Source: Methylophaga sp. (GTDB lineage Bacteria > Pseudomonadota > Gammaproteobacteria > Nitrosococcales > Methylophagaceae). Taken from it: a DNA stretch of 6,003 nucleotides. Where the stretch lies: NCBI GenBank assembly GCA_002733335.1, contig NVVK01000020.1:22355-28357 (forward strand), written 5' to 3'. The translations under genes were made by a program, and so were the position numbers. Below the pieces are notes generated by a model, which did not search any database, was not told where the DNA came from, and saw only the letters and a list, made by a program, of their open reading frames with translations. Below, one piece after another: positions 1-6,003 of this stretch; positions within the stretch are counted from its first letter, which is position 1; every line of letters starts with the position of its first letter.

Positions 1-1052
1 GAGTGAGTCAAATTGATGGGCCGCTGCGAGGTTATACTCCTATTATTGGTGTATTAGGGGTTTCATTGCTGGTTGCTTTTTCAGCAGGATTGTTAGCCAT
101 GATGTGGCAATCAAAGCGCTGGTGGCTGGCAGGTGTTTTTGCCCTAATATGGTTGGGGGGCTACGCTCTGAATTCTATTATGTGGACTTATCCCGTAGAT
201 GATGAAATTAAAGTCAGTATTATTCAAGGAAATATACCGCAAGAGACAAAGTGGGACCCAAAACAAATATTTAAAATATTGGCATTGTATCAAGCAAGAA
301 CGGAACAACATTGGGACAGTGACTTAATCGTTTGGCCGGAGAATGCGACCCCTATTTTTTATCATAACGCTAAAAAAGTATTTTTTGATCCGCTACAGGA
401 ATTGGCGAAACAAAATGGCACTGATTTATTAGTAGGCTTGCCCGTAAAGGCAGAAGACTCTAATAATTATTACAATAGTATGATGTCGCTAGGTTCAAAC
501 CATGAATTTTATTATAAACGTCACTTAGTCCCCTTTGGTGAATTTGTTCCCTTTGCATGGCTACGCGGCTTAATTGCTTTTTTTGATTTGCCGATGTCAT
601 CGTTTACGAAAGGGCCAAAGACACAAGGGTTATTTGATGTGGCAGGTCAGAAAATTGGTGTATCAATTTGTTTTGAAGATGTTTTCTCACGGGAGATATT
701 GACGGCATTACCCGAGGCTACGATTTTAGTGAACGCCAGTAATAATGGTTGGTATGGCGATTCTTTAGCGCCTCACCAACATTTACAAATATCACAGAAC
801 CGAGCCTTAGAAACCGGGCGACCTATTGTACGGGCAACGACAAATGGCATTTCAGCTTTTATTGATGAGCGCGGAAAACTTCGAGCAACATCAAAACAGT
901 TTGAAGAAGATGTTTTGACAGAGATGGTGCAGCCACATCAAGGCGTCACGCCTTATGTTGCACTGGGACAGTGGACAGTCTTATTAATGTCACTGTTCAT
1001 GTTGCTGATCTGGGCGTATCATCGTGTTACCTTTTCAAACCGAGCGGTGTAA
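1..1052 (+). CDS. lnt: Apolipoprotein N-acyltransferase Lnt, 5'-truncated by window edge
   Basis: Lnt transfers an acyl chain from phospholipid to the N-terminal cysteine of apolipoproteins, the last step of lipoprotein maturation in the inner membrane. About 349 residues are visible. Numbering from the codon at 3, hydrophobic segments lie near residues 12-35 and 39-59, then the CN-hydrolase (nitrilase) domain, then a last membrane helix near 324-342. The catalytic triad of E. coli Lnt (E267, K335, C387) corresponds to E113 in WPEN, K172 in YYKRHLVPFGE and C223 in SICFED. The further important glutamates fit E180 and E225. The GTG at 3-5 is not the real start: it encodes the residue before SQIDGPL, an internal motif in E. 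coli Lnt, so roughly 150-160 N-terminal residues lie to the left. The TAA stop (1050-1052) overlaps the trkH ATG. Bases 1-2 are the end of a cut codon. Confidence 0.95.
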   Translation, partial: VSQIDGPLRGYTPIIGVLGVSLLVAFSAGLLAMMWQSKRWWLAGVFALIWLGGYALNSIMWTYPVDDEIKVSIIQGNIPQETKWDPKQIFKILALYQARTEQHWDSDLIVWPENATPIFYHNAKKVFFDPLQELAKQNGTDLLVGLPVKAEDSNNYYNSMMSLGSNHEFYYKRHLVPFGEFVPFAWLRGLIAFFDLPMSSFTKGPKTQGLFDVAGQKIGVSICFEDVFSREILTALPEATILVNASNNGWYGDSLAPHQHLQISQNRALETGRPIVRATTNGISAFIDERGKLRATSKQFEEDVLTEMVQPHQGVTPYVALGQWTVLLMSLFMLLIWAYHRVTFSNRAV

Positions 1053-2503
1053 TGCAGTTTCTTACCATACAACGAATTTTAGGTATTTTACTTAGCTTAT
1101 TTAGCGTTACCTTATTGCCGCCTATTGCTGTTTCGTTATTCTATGATGACGGTTCTATTCGTGCCTTTGTGACAGCCTTTATTTTATTATTTGTTTCCGG
1201 TTTTCTTATTTGGTTGCCGGTGCGAAAACATCGAAAAGAGCTCAAGATTCGTGATGGGTTTTTAGTAGTAGTGATGTTTTGGATAACATTAGGTATTTCA
1301 GGTGCATTGCCTTTTTTCTTAACCGAAGTGCCCAATATGACCTTCACCGATGCGGTATTTGAATCGATGTCGGGGCTGACTACTACGGGAGCTACAGTAT
1401 TAACGGGCCTTGATAATTTGCCCGAAGCGGTATTGTTTTATCGACAATTTTTACAATGGTTAGGGGGCATGGGGATTGTGGTCTTGGCGGTTGCAATTCT
1501 GCCCTTATTAGGTGTGGGGGGAATGCAGTTATATCGTGCCGAAACACCAGGGCCGATGAAAGATTCTAAACTCACACCGCGGATCACTGAAACGGCAAAA
1601 GCACTGTGGTATATATATTTAACATTAACCATTGCCTGTGCAGTGTCATTTAAATGGGCGGGAATGAGTTGGTTTGATGCCATAGGCCATAGCTTTTCGA
1701 CCGTAGCCATTGGTGGGTTTTCAACGCATGATGCCAGCATAGGCTATTTTAACAGCTCGACAGTCGAAATGGTTACGGTTGTATTTATGTTGCTAGCAGG
1801 GATGAATTTCTCCTTGCACTTTTTAGCATGGCGTCACCGTTCAATTCGCCATTATCTTCACGATGCAGAACTGCGAACCTATCTTCTAATTCTATTGGTT
1901 ATCTCAATTGTCACTTCAACGTACCTTTATTTTACCCATACCTTTGATAGTCCTTGGGATGCGATTCATCAAGGTACATTCCAAACAGTCTCCATTGGTA
2001 CAACAGCAGGTTTCACCACTGCAGACTATTATCTATGGCCAGGATTTTTACCTATTTTATTATTGATGACAAGTTATGTTGGCGGCTGTGCTGGATCAAC
2101 AGGTGGTGGTATGAAAGTTATTCGTGTCATGCTGCTATTTAAACAAGGCTATAGGGAAGTATTAAGGTTAATTCATCCTAATGGCATATTTGCAATTAAA
2201 GTGAATAATAAAGCGATACCGAGAAAAGTCGTCGGAGCGGTATGGGGCTTTTTTGCTTTGTATGTGTTTTGTTTCGGCACGATGCACTTATTTTTGATGG
2301 CAACAGGACTTGATATCATCACCTCTTTTTCTGCGGTAACAGCATGCTTAAATAATTTAGGGCCAGGCTTGGGTGATGTGGGGGCTAATTTTGGTGAGAT
2401 TAATGCACCTGCAAAATGGATGTTATGTGTGGCAATGCTGTTAGGGCGTTTAGAAATATTTACATTATTAGTTGTGTTGAGCCCTGCGTTCTGGAGAAGG
2501 TAG
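1052..2503 (+). CDS. trkH: Trk potassium uptake system membrane subunit TrkH
   Basis: TrkH is the ion-conducting inner-membrane subunit of the Trk K+ uptake system; it is gated by cytoplasmic TrkA, which is not in this window. The protein is 483 residues, the same length as E. coli TrkH, and matches it along its whole length. The four pore-loop filter segments of the fold are visible: TTTGAT near 110-115, AIGGFSTH near 219-226, TTAGFTT near 317-323 and NNLGPGL near 434-440. The intramembrane gating loop GGCAGSTGGGMK sits near 344-355, and the arginine of GRLE (R466) is present. The frame stays open back to 971 inside lnt, but ATG 1052 is chosen because MQFLTIQRILG aligns with the E. coli start and its A is the last base of the lnt stop (TAATG). 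There is no strong Shine-Dalgarno, so translation is probably coupled to lnt. Confidence 0.97.
   Translation: MQFLTIQRILGILLSLFSVTLLPPIAVSLFYDDGSIRAFVTAFILLFVSGFLIWLPVRKHRKELKIRDGFLVVVMFWITLGISGALPFFLTEVPNMTFTDAVFESMSGLTTTGATVLTGLDNLPEAVLFYRQFLQWLGGMGIVVLAVAILPLLGVGGMQLYRAETPGPMKDSKLTPRITETAKALWYIYLTLTIACAVSFKWAGMSWFDAIGHSFSTVAIGGFSTHDASIGYFNSSTVEMVTVVFMLLAGMNFSLHFLAWRHRSIRHYLHDAELRTYLLILLVISIVTSTYLYFTHTFDSPWDAIHQGTFQTVSIGTTAGFTTADYYLWPGFLPILLLMTSYVGGCAGSTGGGMKVIRVMLLFKQGYREVLRLIHPNGIFAIKVNNKAIPRKVVGAVWGFFALYVFCFGTMHLFLMATGLDIITSFSAVTACLNNLGPGLGDVGANFGEINAPAKWMLCVAMLLGRLEIFTLLVVLSPAFWRR
2493..2500 (+). promoter_or_regulatory. Ribosome binding site of the methyltransferase gene
   Basis: GGAGAAGG lies inside the last codons of trkH, 6 nt before the GTG at 2507. 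It supports this GTG as the start although the preceding gene ends only 3 nt upstream, and it ties the two genes into one transcript. Confidence 0.7.
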
Positions 2504-2506
2504 ATT

Positions 2507-3079
2507 GTGGGTGATTTACAAGAAAAGTGGGATAATATTTATCGAAACAAATTATTAGAGCCTACGGCATCATCAGTATTAATAAATTATAGCTATTTGT
2601 TACCAACAGAAGGAATAGCACTGGATCTGGCCTGTGGACAAGGAGGAAATGCCTTGCTTTTAGCGCAATCAGGTCTTGAGGTGTGGGCTTGGGATGCCTC
2701 AGCTGTTGCTATTGAGCAGTTGGAAAAACACATTAATGTTAAACAGCTTAATATCGATGCACAGGTACACGATGTTATCCTCTCTCCGCCATTGCCCGAA
2801 AGCATTGACGTTTTAGTGGTAAGCTTTTTCTTAGATCGTGCATTGTGTGCTCAGCTTTATTCAGCACTGAAACCAGGCGGCATACTATTTTATCAAACCT
2901 ACTGCCAACAAAAAACAAGTGAGCAAGGTCCTAAAAATCCTGATTATTTGTTAGCAGATAATGAGTTGTTGCAACTGTTTCCGGAAATGAAAGTGCGCAT
3001 TTATCAGCAAGATGCTTTATTAGGCGACCCTAAGAAAGGGCTGCGGAATCAAGCAATATTAGTAGCAGAGAAAGTATAA
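2507..3079 (+). CDS. Class I SAM-dependent methyltransferase, TehB-like
   Basis: A soluble 190-residue protein with the Rossmann-type methyltransferase order. Motif I is ALDLACGQGGN (38-48). The acidic residue that binds the SAM ribose is D63 in WAWDASAVAIEQ. A motif IV region ends in SFFLDRAL (106-112), and the post-motif loop is LKPGG (121-125). The start EKWDNIY and the later QTY and GPKNPDYLL segments resemble small methyltransferases often labelled tellurite-resistance/TehB-like. The acceptor substrate cannot be read from the sequence, and a role in tellurite resistance should not be assumed: the TehA partner is absent and the neighbours are lnt and trkH. The GTG start has a good ribosome binding site and no earlier in-frame alternative was preferred. 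It starts 3 nt after trkH, which implies co-transcription. I am sure of the fold and unsure of the role. Confidence 0.88.
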   Translation: MGDLQEKWDNIYRNKLLEPTASSVLINYSYLLPTEGIALDLACGQGGNALLLAQSGLEVWAWDASAVAIEQLEKHINVKQLNIDAQVHDVILSPPLPESIDVLVVSFFLDRALCAQLYSALKPGGILFYQTYCQQKTSEQGPKNPDYLLADNELLQLFPEMKVRIYQQDALLGDPKKGLRNQAILVAEKV

Positions 3080-3212
3080 TAAGGTGAACCAAATAAAAAG
3101 CTTGCTGTCATAAGCATTGATCGGTAGAATTACGCGGTTCTAAGCACCTCGGTTTAGCATTAATATTTTCCGTGGGTTCGACCAAACACTAAAATTTGAA
3201 TTGAGTATAGAT
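3080..3212 (+). promoter_or_regulatory. rpmE upstream region, possible L31 leader
   Basis: This 133-nt gap holds no convincing ORF and no clear terminator for the upstream operon (no stem followed by a T run). It contains the promoter candidate listed separately. TAAGCA occurs at 3111-3116 and 3141-3146, exactly 30 nt apart, with the related TTAGCA at 3154-3159; the last two sit in an imperfect direct repeat (GGTTCTAAGCA and GGTTTAGCA). A small stem, TGG/CCA, encloses GTTCGA near 3173-3184. Gammaproteobacterial rpmE genes are known to be autoregulated by L31 through their 5' leader, so a leader here is plausible. I cannot match it to the known consensus by eye. GAG at 3203-3205, 7 nt before the ATG, is the only Shine-Dalgarno candidate and is weak. 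Confidence 0.35.
3102..3130 (+). promoter_or_regulatory. Candidate sigma70 promoter for rpmE
   Basis: A -35-like TTGCTG (3102-3107, 3 of 6 matches to consensus) and a -10-like TAGAAT (3125-3130, 5 of 6) are separated by an ideal 17 nt. Transcription would start near 3137, leaving an untranslated leader of about 75 nt before the rpmE ATG. The -35 is poor, so this is a candidate only. Confidence 0.35.
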
Positions 3213-3413
3213 ATGAAAGCGGATATCCATCCAGAATACAATGAAATCGATGTTACTTGTAGTTGTGGTAACAAATTTAAAACAAGCTCGACACGAGACA
3301 AAGCACTTACATTAGATGTTTGCTCTGAATGCCATCCGTTTTATACGGGTAAACAGAAAGTATTAGATACTGCTGGTCGTGTTGATAAATTCCGTCAAAA
3401 ATACGGAAAATAA
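3213..3413 (+). CDS. rpmE: 50S ribosomal protein L31, zinc-binding form
   Basis: A 66-residue large-subunit ribosomal protein that bridges the 50S and 30S subunits at the central protuberance. The sequence opens with MKADIHPEY, as in other gammaproteobacterial L31 proteins. All four zinc-ligand cysteines are present at C16, C18, C37 and C40, in CSC and CSEC. This makes it the C+ form that is replaced under zinc starvation by the cysteine-free YkgM/RpmE2 paralogue in species that have one; no paralogue is in this window. The conserved HPFYTGKQK and [11 protein letters not shown] follow. The ATG at 3213 is preferred over the in-frame TTG at 3201 because it gives the family's standard N-terminus. 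The M48 protease gene follows after 37 nt on the same strand and may share the transcript. Confidence 0.97.
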   Translation: MKADIHPEYNEIDVTCSCGNKFKTSSTRDKALTLDVCSECHPFYTGKQKVLDTAGRVDKFRQKYGK

Positions 3414-3419
3414 TTTAAA

Positions 3420-3435
3420 CCAGATTAACTTCTGG
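3420..3435 (+). other. Small intercistronic hairpin between rpmE and the protease gene
   Basis: CCAGA (3420-3424) and TCTGG (3431-3435) can form a perfect 5-bp stem around a 6-nt loop, starting 7 nt after the rpmE stop and ending 2 nt before the Shine-Dalgarno of the next gene. It is followed by A-rich rather than T-rich sequence, so it is not an intrinsic terminator on this strand. A stem this short may be chance. Confidence 0.25.
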
Positions 3436-3437
3436 AA

Positions 3438-3442
3438 AAGGA
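3438..3442 (+). promoter_or_regulatory. Ribosome binding site of the M48 protease gene
   Basis: AAGGA lies 8 nt before the GTG at 3451 in a purine-rich stretch. This site decides the start. The frame is also open upstream to a GTG at 3379 inside rpmE, but that start would place about 24 extra polar residues before the signal peptide. Confidence 0.7.
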
Positions 3443-3450
3443 AAGATAGT

Positions 3451-4938
3451 GTGATTGTAAAAGATACATATCGCAGTATATTACGAAGCCTCTGCTTATT
3501 ATTAGTGGGGGCTTTGTCGTTTATGGGCTTAAGTGGTTGTGCACAAAACCCGGTAACCGGTGAAAGTGATTTTGTCATGTTAAGCGAAGATAGTGAAATC
3601 GCTATGGGGAGAACCAACCACCCTAAAATCATTGCCCAATTTGGTCGTTATGATGATGAGAAGCTACAACGTTATGTGCAATCTGTTGGTGATAGGTTAG
3701 CGGCGGTCAGTCACCGTAAAAATCTTGTTTATCGTTTTACCGTATTAGATTCATCGGTTATTAATGCCTTTGCTTTGCCTGGTGGTTATATTTATATCAC
3801 ACGGGGCCTAATGTCTTACTTGAACTCAGAAGCTGAGTTAGCGGCTGTATTGGGTCATGAAATTGGCCATGTGACAGCACGCCATGGTGTGCGTCAGCAG
3901 AGTGCGGCACAGGCAGCAAATTTTGGTTATATTGTGGGATCAATTCTTTTTCCTGAACTTCGGGGGGCGGGAGCGCAGAATATATTCAATATACTGGGCG
4001 GAGCCTTATTAAGTGGGTACGGGCGAGAACATGAGTTGCAATCAGATGGACTTGGCGCTGAATATTTGGCGCGTTCGGGCTATGACCCTAAGGCTATGAT
4101 AGAAGTCATTCGAGTTTTAAAAGACCAAGAGGTGTTTTCTGCTGAGCAGGCGAAGAAACAAGGACGTGAAGCACAAAGTGGCTATCATGGCATTTTTGCA
4201 AGTCACCCAGATAATGATACACGGTTACAGGGCGTAGTTGCCGCGGCAGATAAATATAAGAATTCACAAGCAGGGCTTTTAAAGCAGAAAGAATATTTAG
4301 CACAGATTAACGGCATGGTCTTTGGTGATAATGAAAAACAAGGCATTAGATCGGGGCAAAACTTCTATCATTTAGCCATGGATTTTAGTCTTAGCTTTCC
4401 TGCTGGCTGGCAAATAAATAATAACCCTAGTAGTTTGCAAGCTATTTCAGAGGGAGGCAAGGCCTTCATTGAAGTGGGTGTTGAGGATATAAATCGAAAA
4501 TTATCAACAAAAGAATTCATTAAGCAGCGGTTAAAAATTAAAAAATTAAGAGCCGGCCGAGATTTAAGCGTCAACGGTTTAAAAGGCTATACAGGATTAT
4601 TTGATGTTAACGGGCTGCCTGCGAGGATTTCTATTATCTATAAAGGAACACAAGCCTTTATTTTCTATTCGACAGTTAAAGATAAGCAAGATTTTAATAA
4701 TTTTGATAAAGACTTTATTAATACAGCGGTCAGTTTTCATCGACTACGAAATGATGAGAAATCATTAGCGAAAGCAAAAAAAATCGAAATTGTTACTGTT
4801 ACCAAGCGTGATAGTTATGCTCTATGGGCAACAAGATCTCATATTACCAATAGTGCTGAATCACAACTCCGATTACTGAATGGTGATTATCCTAAAGGAA
4901 GGCTAGAGCTGGGCACATTGGCTAAACGCGTAAAATAA
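3451..4938 (+). CDS. M48 family zinc metalloprotease, predicted outer-membrane lipoprotein (BepA-like catalytic domain)
   Basis: A 495-residue predicted periplasmic protease; relatives such as E. coli BepA handle misfolded outer-membrane proteins. After a short basic N-terminus, a hydrophobic segment (about 11-26) ends in the lipobox LSGC with C30 as lipidation site. Residue +2 is Ala, which by the Lol rule predicts the outer membrane. The M48 domain holds HEIGH (136-140, bases 3856-3870), with zinc ligands H136 and H140 and catalytic E137. E195 in ELQSD is the likely third ligand. FASHPDNDTRL (249-259) carries the His-Pro segment seen in BepA-type enzymes. BepA's TPR repeats are not evident. 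Instead, residues about 304-432 look like a separate alpha/beta domain (FPAGW), and 444-495 form a LysM-like tail with QLRLLNG and a final LGTLAKRVK. The substrate is unknown. It is probably expressed with rpmE and is convergent with mrcA. Confidence 0.92.
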   Translation: MIVKDTYRSILRSLCLLLVGALSFMGLSGCAQNPVTGESDFVMLSEDSEIAMGRTNHPKIIAQFGRYDDEKLQRYVQSVGDRLAAVSHRKNLVYRFTVLDSSVINAFALPGGYIYITRGLMSYLNSEAELAAVLGHEIGHVTARHGVRQQSAAQAANFGYIVGSILFPELRGAGAQNIFNILGGALLSGYGREHELQSDGLGAEYLARSGYDPKAMIEVIRVLKDQEVFSAEQAKKQGREAQSGYHGIFASHPDNDTRLQGVVAAADKYKNSQAGLLKQKEYLAQINGMVFGDNEKQGIRSGQNFYHLAMDFSLSFPAGWQINNNPSSLQAISEGGKAFIEVGVEDINRKLSTKEFIKQRLKIKKLRAGRDLSVNGLKGYTGLFDVNGLPARISIIYKGTQAFIFYSTVKDKQDFNNFDKDFINTAVSFHRLRNDEKSLAKAKKIEIVTVTKRDSYALWATRSHITNSAESQLRLLNGDYPKGRLELGTLAKRVK

Positions 4939-4953
4939 TTTACCCCTTATGCG
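4927..4953 (+). terminator. Weak hairpin at the convergent gene ends
   Basis: CGCGTAA (4927-4933) can pair with TTATGCG (4947-4953), seven pairs including one G-U, around a 13-nt loop that contains the protease stop codon. No good T run follows on either strand, so a terminator function for the two converging transcripts is only a guess. No better hairpin is visible in the 21-nt gap. Confidence 0.2.
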
Positions 4954-4959
4954 TGGCCA

Positions 4960-6003
4960 TTAAAATAGCTCTTGGTTGTCAGAATTATAGGGGTCTCCCC
5001 CGTTTATAGCCTCATCAAGAGAGAGTGGCATTAGTTCAGGGATATGGCCACTGCGGAATGTTTCAGAAAGGGTGCCTTCAGCGCCTGACCGTGCAAGTAA
5101 CCCCGTTGTTGGATCAATTTTCACGGTGATCATGTCAACAGGTTTCTTTAAGGGTTCGTCTGGCATACCCTCAAGTGCAACTTTCATAAAATCCATCCAC
5201 ATAGGGAGTGCCGCTTTGCCACCATATTCTCCTCTACCTAAAGATTTTGGTGAATCAAATCCTACCCAACTTATGGCAACTAATTCGGGGTGAAAGCCAT
5301 TAAACCATGCATCCACTTGATCATTGGTTGTACCTGTTTTTCCTGCTAGGTCGTTCCGTCCAAGCTCCATTGCTTTATGGCCCGTTCCATACCGCACTAC
5401 ATCCCGTAACAAACTATTCATAATGTAATTGTTTTGTGGGGTCATTATACGGCTGGCTGGTTTTGTCGTTGTAAGATCAACTTCATCAATTGATTGTTGA
5501 TGTGTCATTACAATACATGTTTCACATACCGTGACGGGCTCTGACTGCATGAGGATGGTACCGGAGGCGTCTTCTATTCGCTGAATAATATAAGGTTCAA
5601 CACGATATCCACCGTTTGCTAGAGTCGAATAGGCGCGAGCCATATCCCACGGTGAAACACTACCACTCCCTAAGGCAAGCGATAGACTCTGAGGGATTTT
5701 TTGCGTGTCAAAACCAAATTTCCCAACATAATTAATAGTATATTTGATGCCAATATCTCGTAATATACGTATTGAGACAAGGTTGCGTGAATTGGTCAGT
5801 GCAACCCGTAATCGTGTCGGCCCATAAAATTTCCCACTGGCGTTTTTAGGACGCCAAACATTTTCTAGGCTGGGGTCATCTAACACTACGGGAGCATCAT
5901 TTATAATGGTAGCAGCGGTATAGCCTTTTTCCAGTGCAGCAGAATAAATGAAAGGTTTAAAACCTGAGCCTGGTTGTCGATAGGATTGTGTAACGCGGTT
6001 AAA
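4960..6003 (-). CDS. mrcA: Penicillin-binding protein 1A, C-terminal transpeptidase part (5' end outside window)
   Basis: PBP1A is a bifunctional inner-membrane enzyme that polymerises and cross-links peptidoglycan. Only the last 347 residues are here; the glycosyltransferase domain lies beyond base 6003. All three transpeptidase motifs are seen, numbering from the edge: SGFK (13-16, catalytic serine encoded at 5965-5967, in QPGSGFKPF), SRN (72-74) and KTGT (222-225, lysine at 5338-5340). The segment from DDPSLENVWRP to FYGPTRLR and SRNLVSIR is close to E. coli PBP1A, and the protein ends in QELF as E. coli PBP1A does. The frame continues without a stop to the edge, so the internal GTG at 5886 is not a start. 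A CETC pair (159-162) sits in the variable stretch before KTG. The TAA stop is 21 nt from the convergent protease stop. Product is certain; mrcA and ponA are synonyms. Confidence 0.96.
   Translation of the reverse strand, partial: FNRVTQSYRQPGSGFKPFIYSAALEKGYTAATIINDAPVVLDDPSLENVWRPKNASGKFYGPTRLRVALTNSRNLVSIRILRDIGIKYTINYVGKFGFDTQKIPQSLSLALGSGSVSPWDMARAYSTLANGGYRVEPYIIQRIEDASGTILMQSEPVTVCETCIVMTHQQSIDEVDLTTTKPASRIMTPQNNYIMNSLLRDVVRYGTGHKAMELGRNDLAGKTGTTNDQVDAWFNGFHPELVAISWVGFDSPKSLGRGEYGGKAALPMWMDFMKVALEGMPDEPLKKPVDMITVKIDPTTGLLARSGAEGTLSETFRSGHIPELMPLSLDEAINGGDPYNSDNQELF

Noticed and set aside
971..1051. A longer trkH start at 971, overlapping the end of lnt by about 80 nt.
   Set aside because: The extra 27 residues are the lnt C-terminus in another frame. 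The ATG at 1052 gives the family N-terminus and the exact 483-residue length.
1438..1740. A 100-codon open frame on the minus strand inside trkH.
   Set aside because: It lies fully antisense to a confidently identified gene, its translation shows no recognisable family, and it has no convincing ribosome binding site. It is a shadow frame, as are the other short frames overlapping the main genes.
3100..3116. Stem GCTT/AAGC as a terminator of the lnt-trkH-methyltransferase transcript.
   Set aside because: Only 4 bp around an 8-nt loop and no T run afterwards; it also overlaps the better promoter candidate.
3171..3190. GTGGGTTCGACC resembles a tRNA T-arm and suggested a tRNA or tRNA remnant upstream of rpmE.
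   Set aside because: The 3' side of the T stem does not pair (CCAAACA follows), no CCA-ended acceptor stem or anticodon arm can be drawn, and the upstream sequence does not fit a cloverleaf.
3201..3212. TTG at 3201 as the rpmE start.
   Set aside because: It would add MSID before the conserved MKADIHP; TTG is a rare start and the ATG fits the family.
3379..3450. A longer protease start at GTG 3379, inside rpmE.
   Set aside because: It would add a polar, lysine- and asparagine-rich stretch before the signal peptide and has no ribosome binding site advantage. GTG 3451 has AAGGA at 8 nt and puts the hydrophobic segment in the normal place.

Overview
The window reads as an ordinary stretch of housekeeping chromosome from an AT-rich gammaproteobacterium. 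The assignment rests on TrkH, which has exactly the 483-residue length of the E. coli protein and matches it closely throughout. It also rests on a PBP1A ending in the QELF tail known from E. coli, a four-cysteine zinc-type ribosomal protein L31, and an Lnt of enterobacterial/pseudomonad type. I cannot name a genus from the sequence alone. Coding density is high, and I see no tRNA, rRNA, insertion sequence, CRISPR array or phage gene.

Left part (1-3079, plus strand): the 3' two thirds of lnt (apolipoprotein N-acyltransferase), then trkH (potassium uptake channel subunit), then a class I SAM-dependent methyltransferase of TehB-like type. The stop of lnt overlaps the start of trkH by one base, and trkH is followed after 3 nt by the methyltransferase. 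The three genes therefore look like one transcript whose promoter lies left of the window.

Middle (3080-3212): a 133-nt gap with a plausible sigma70-type promoter and short repeated motifs. It is the upstream region of rpmE and a reasonable place for an L31 leader. rpmE (3213-3413) is followed by a lipoprotein M48 zinc metalloprotease (3451-4938) on the same strand.

Right part (4960-6003, minus strand): the C-terminal transpeptidase part of PBP1A (mrcA/ponA), convergent with the protease and cut by the window edge.

Functionally the genes concern the cell envelope (Lnt, PBP1A and the predicted outer-membrane lipoprotein protease, itself a likely Lnt substrate), ion homeostasis (TrkH) and translation (L31). 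I did not find an undescribed system. The points worth a second look are the C-terminal architecture of the M48 protease, the rpmE upstream region, the lnt-trkH-methyltransferase coupling, and a CxxC pair inside PBP1A.
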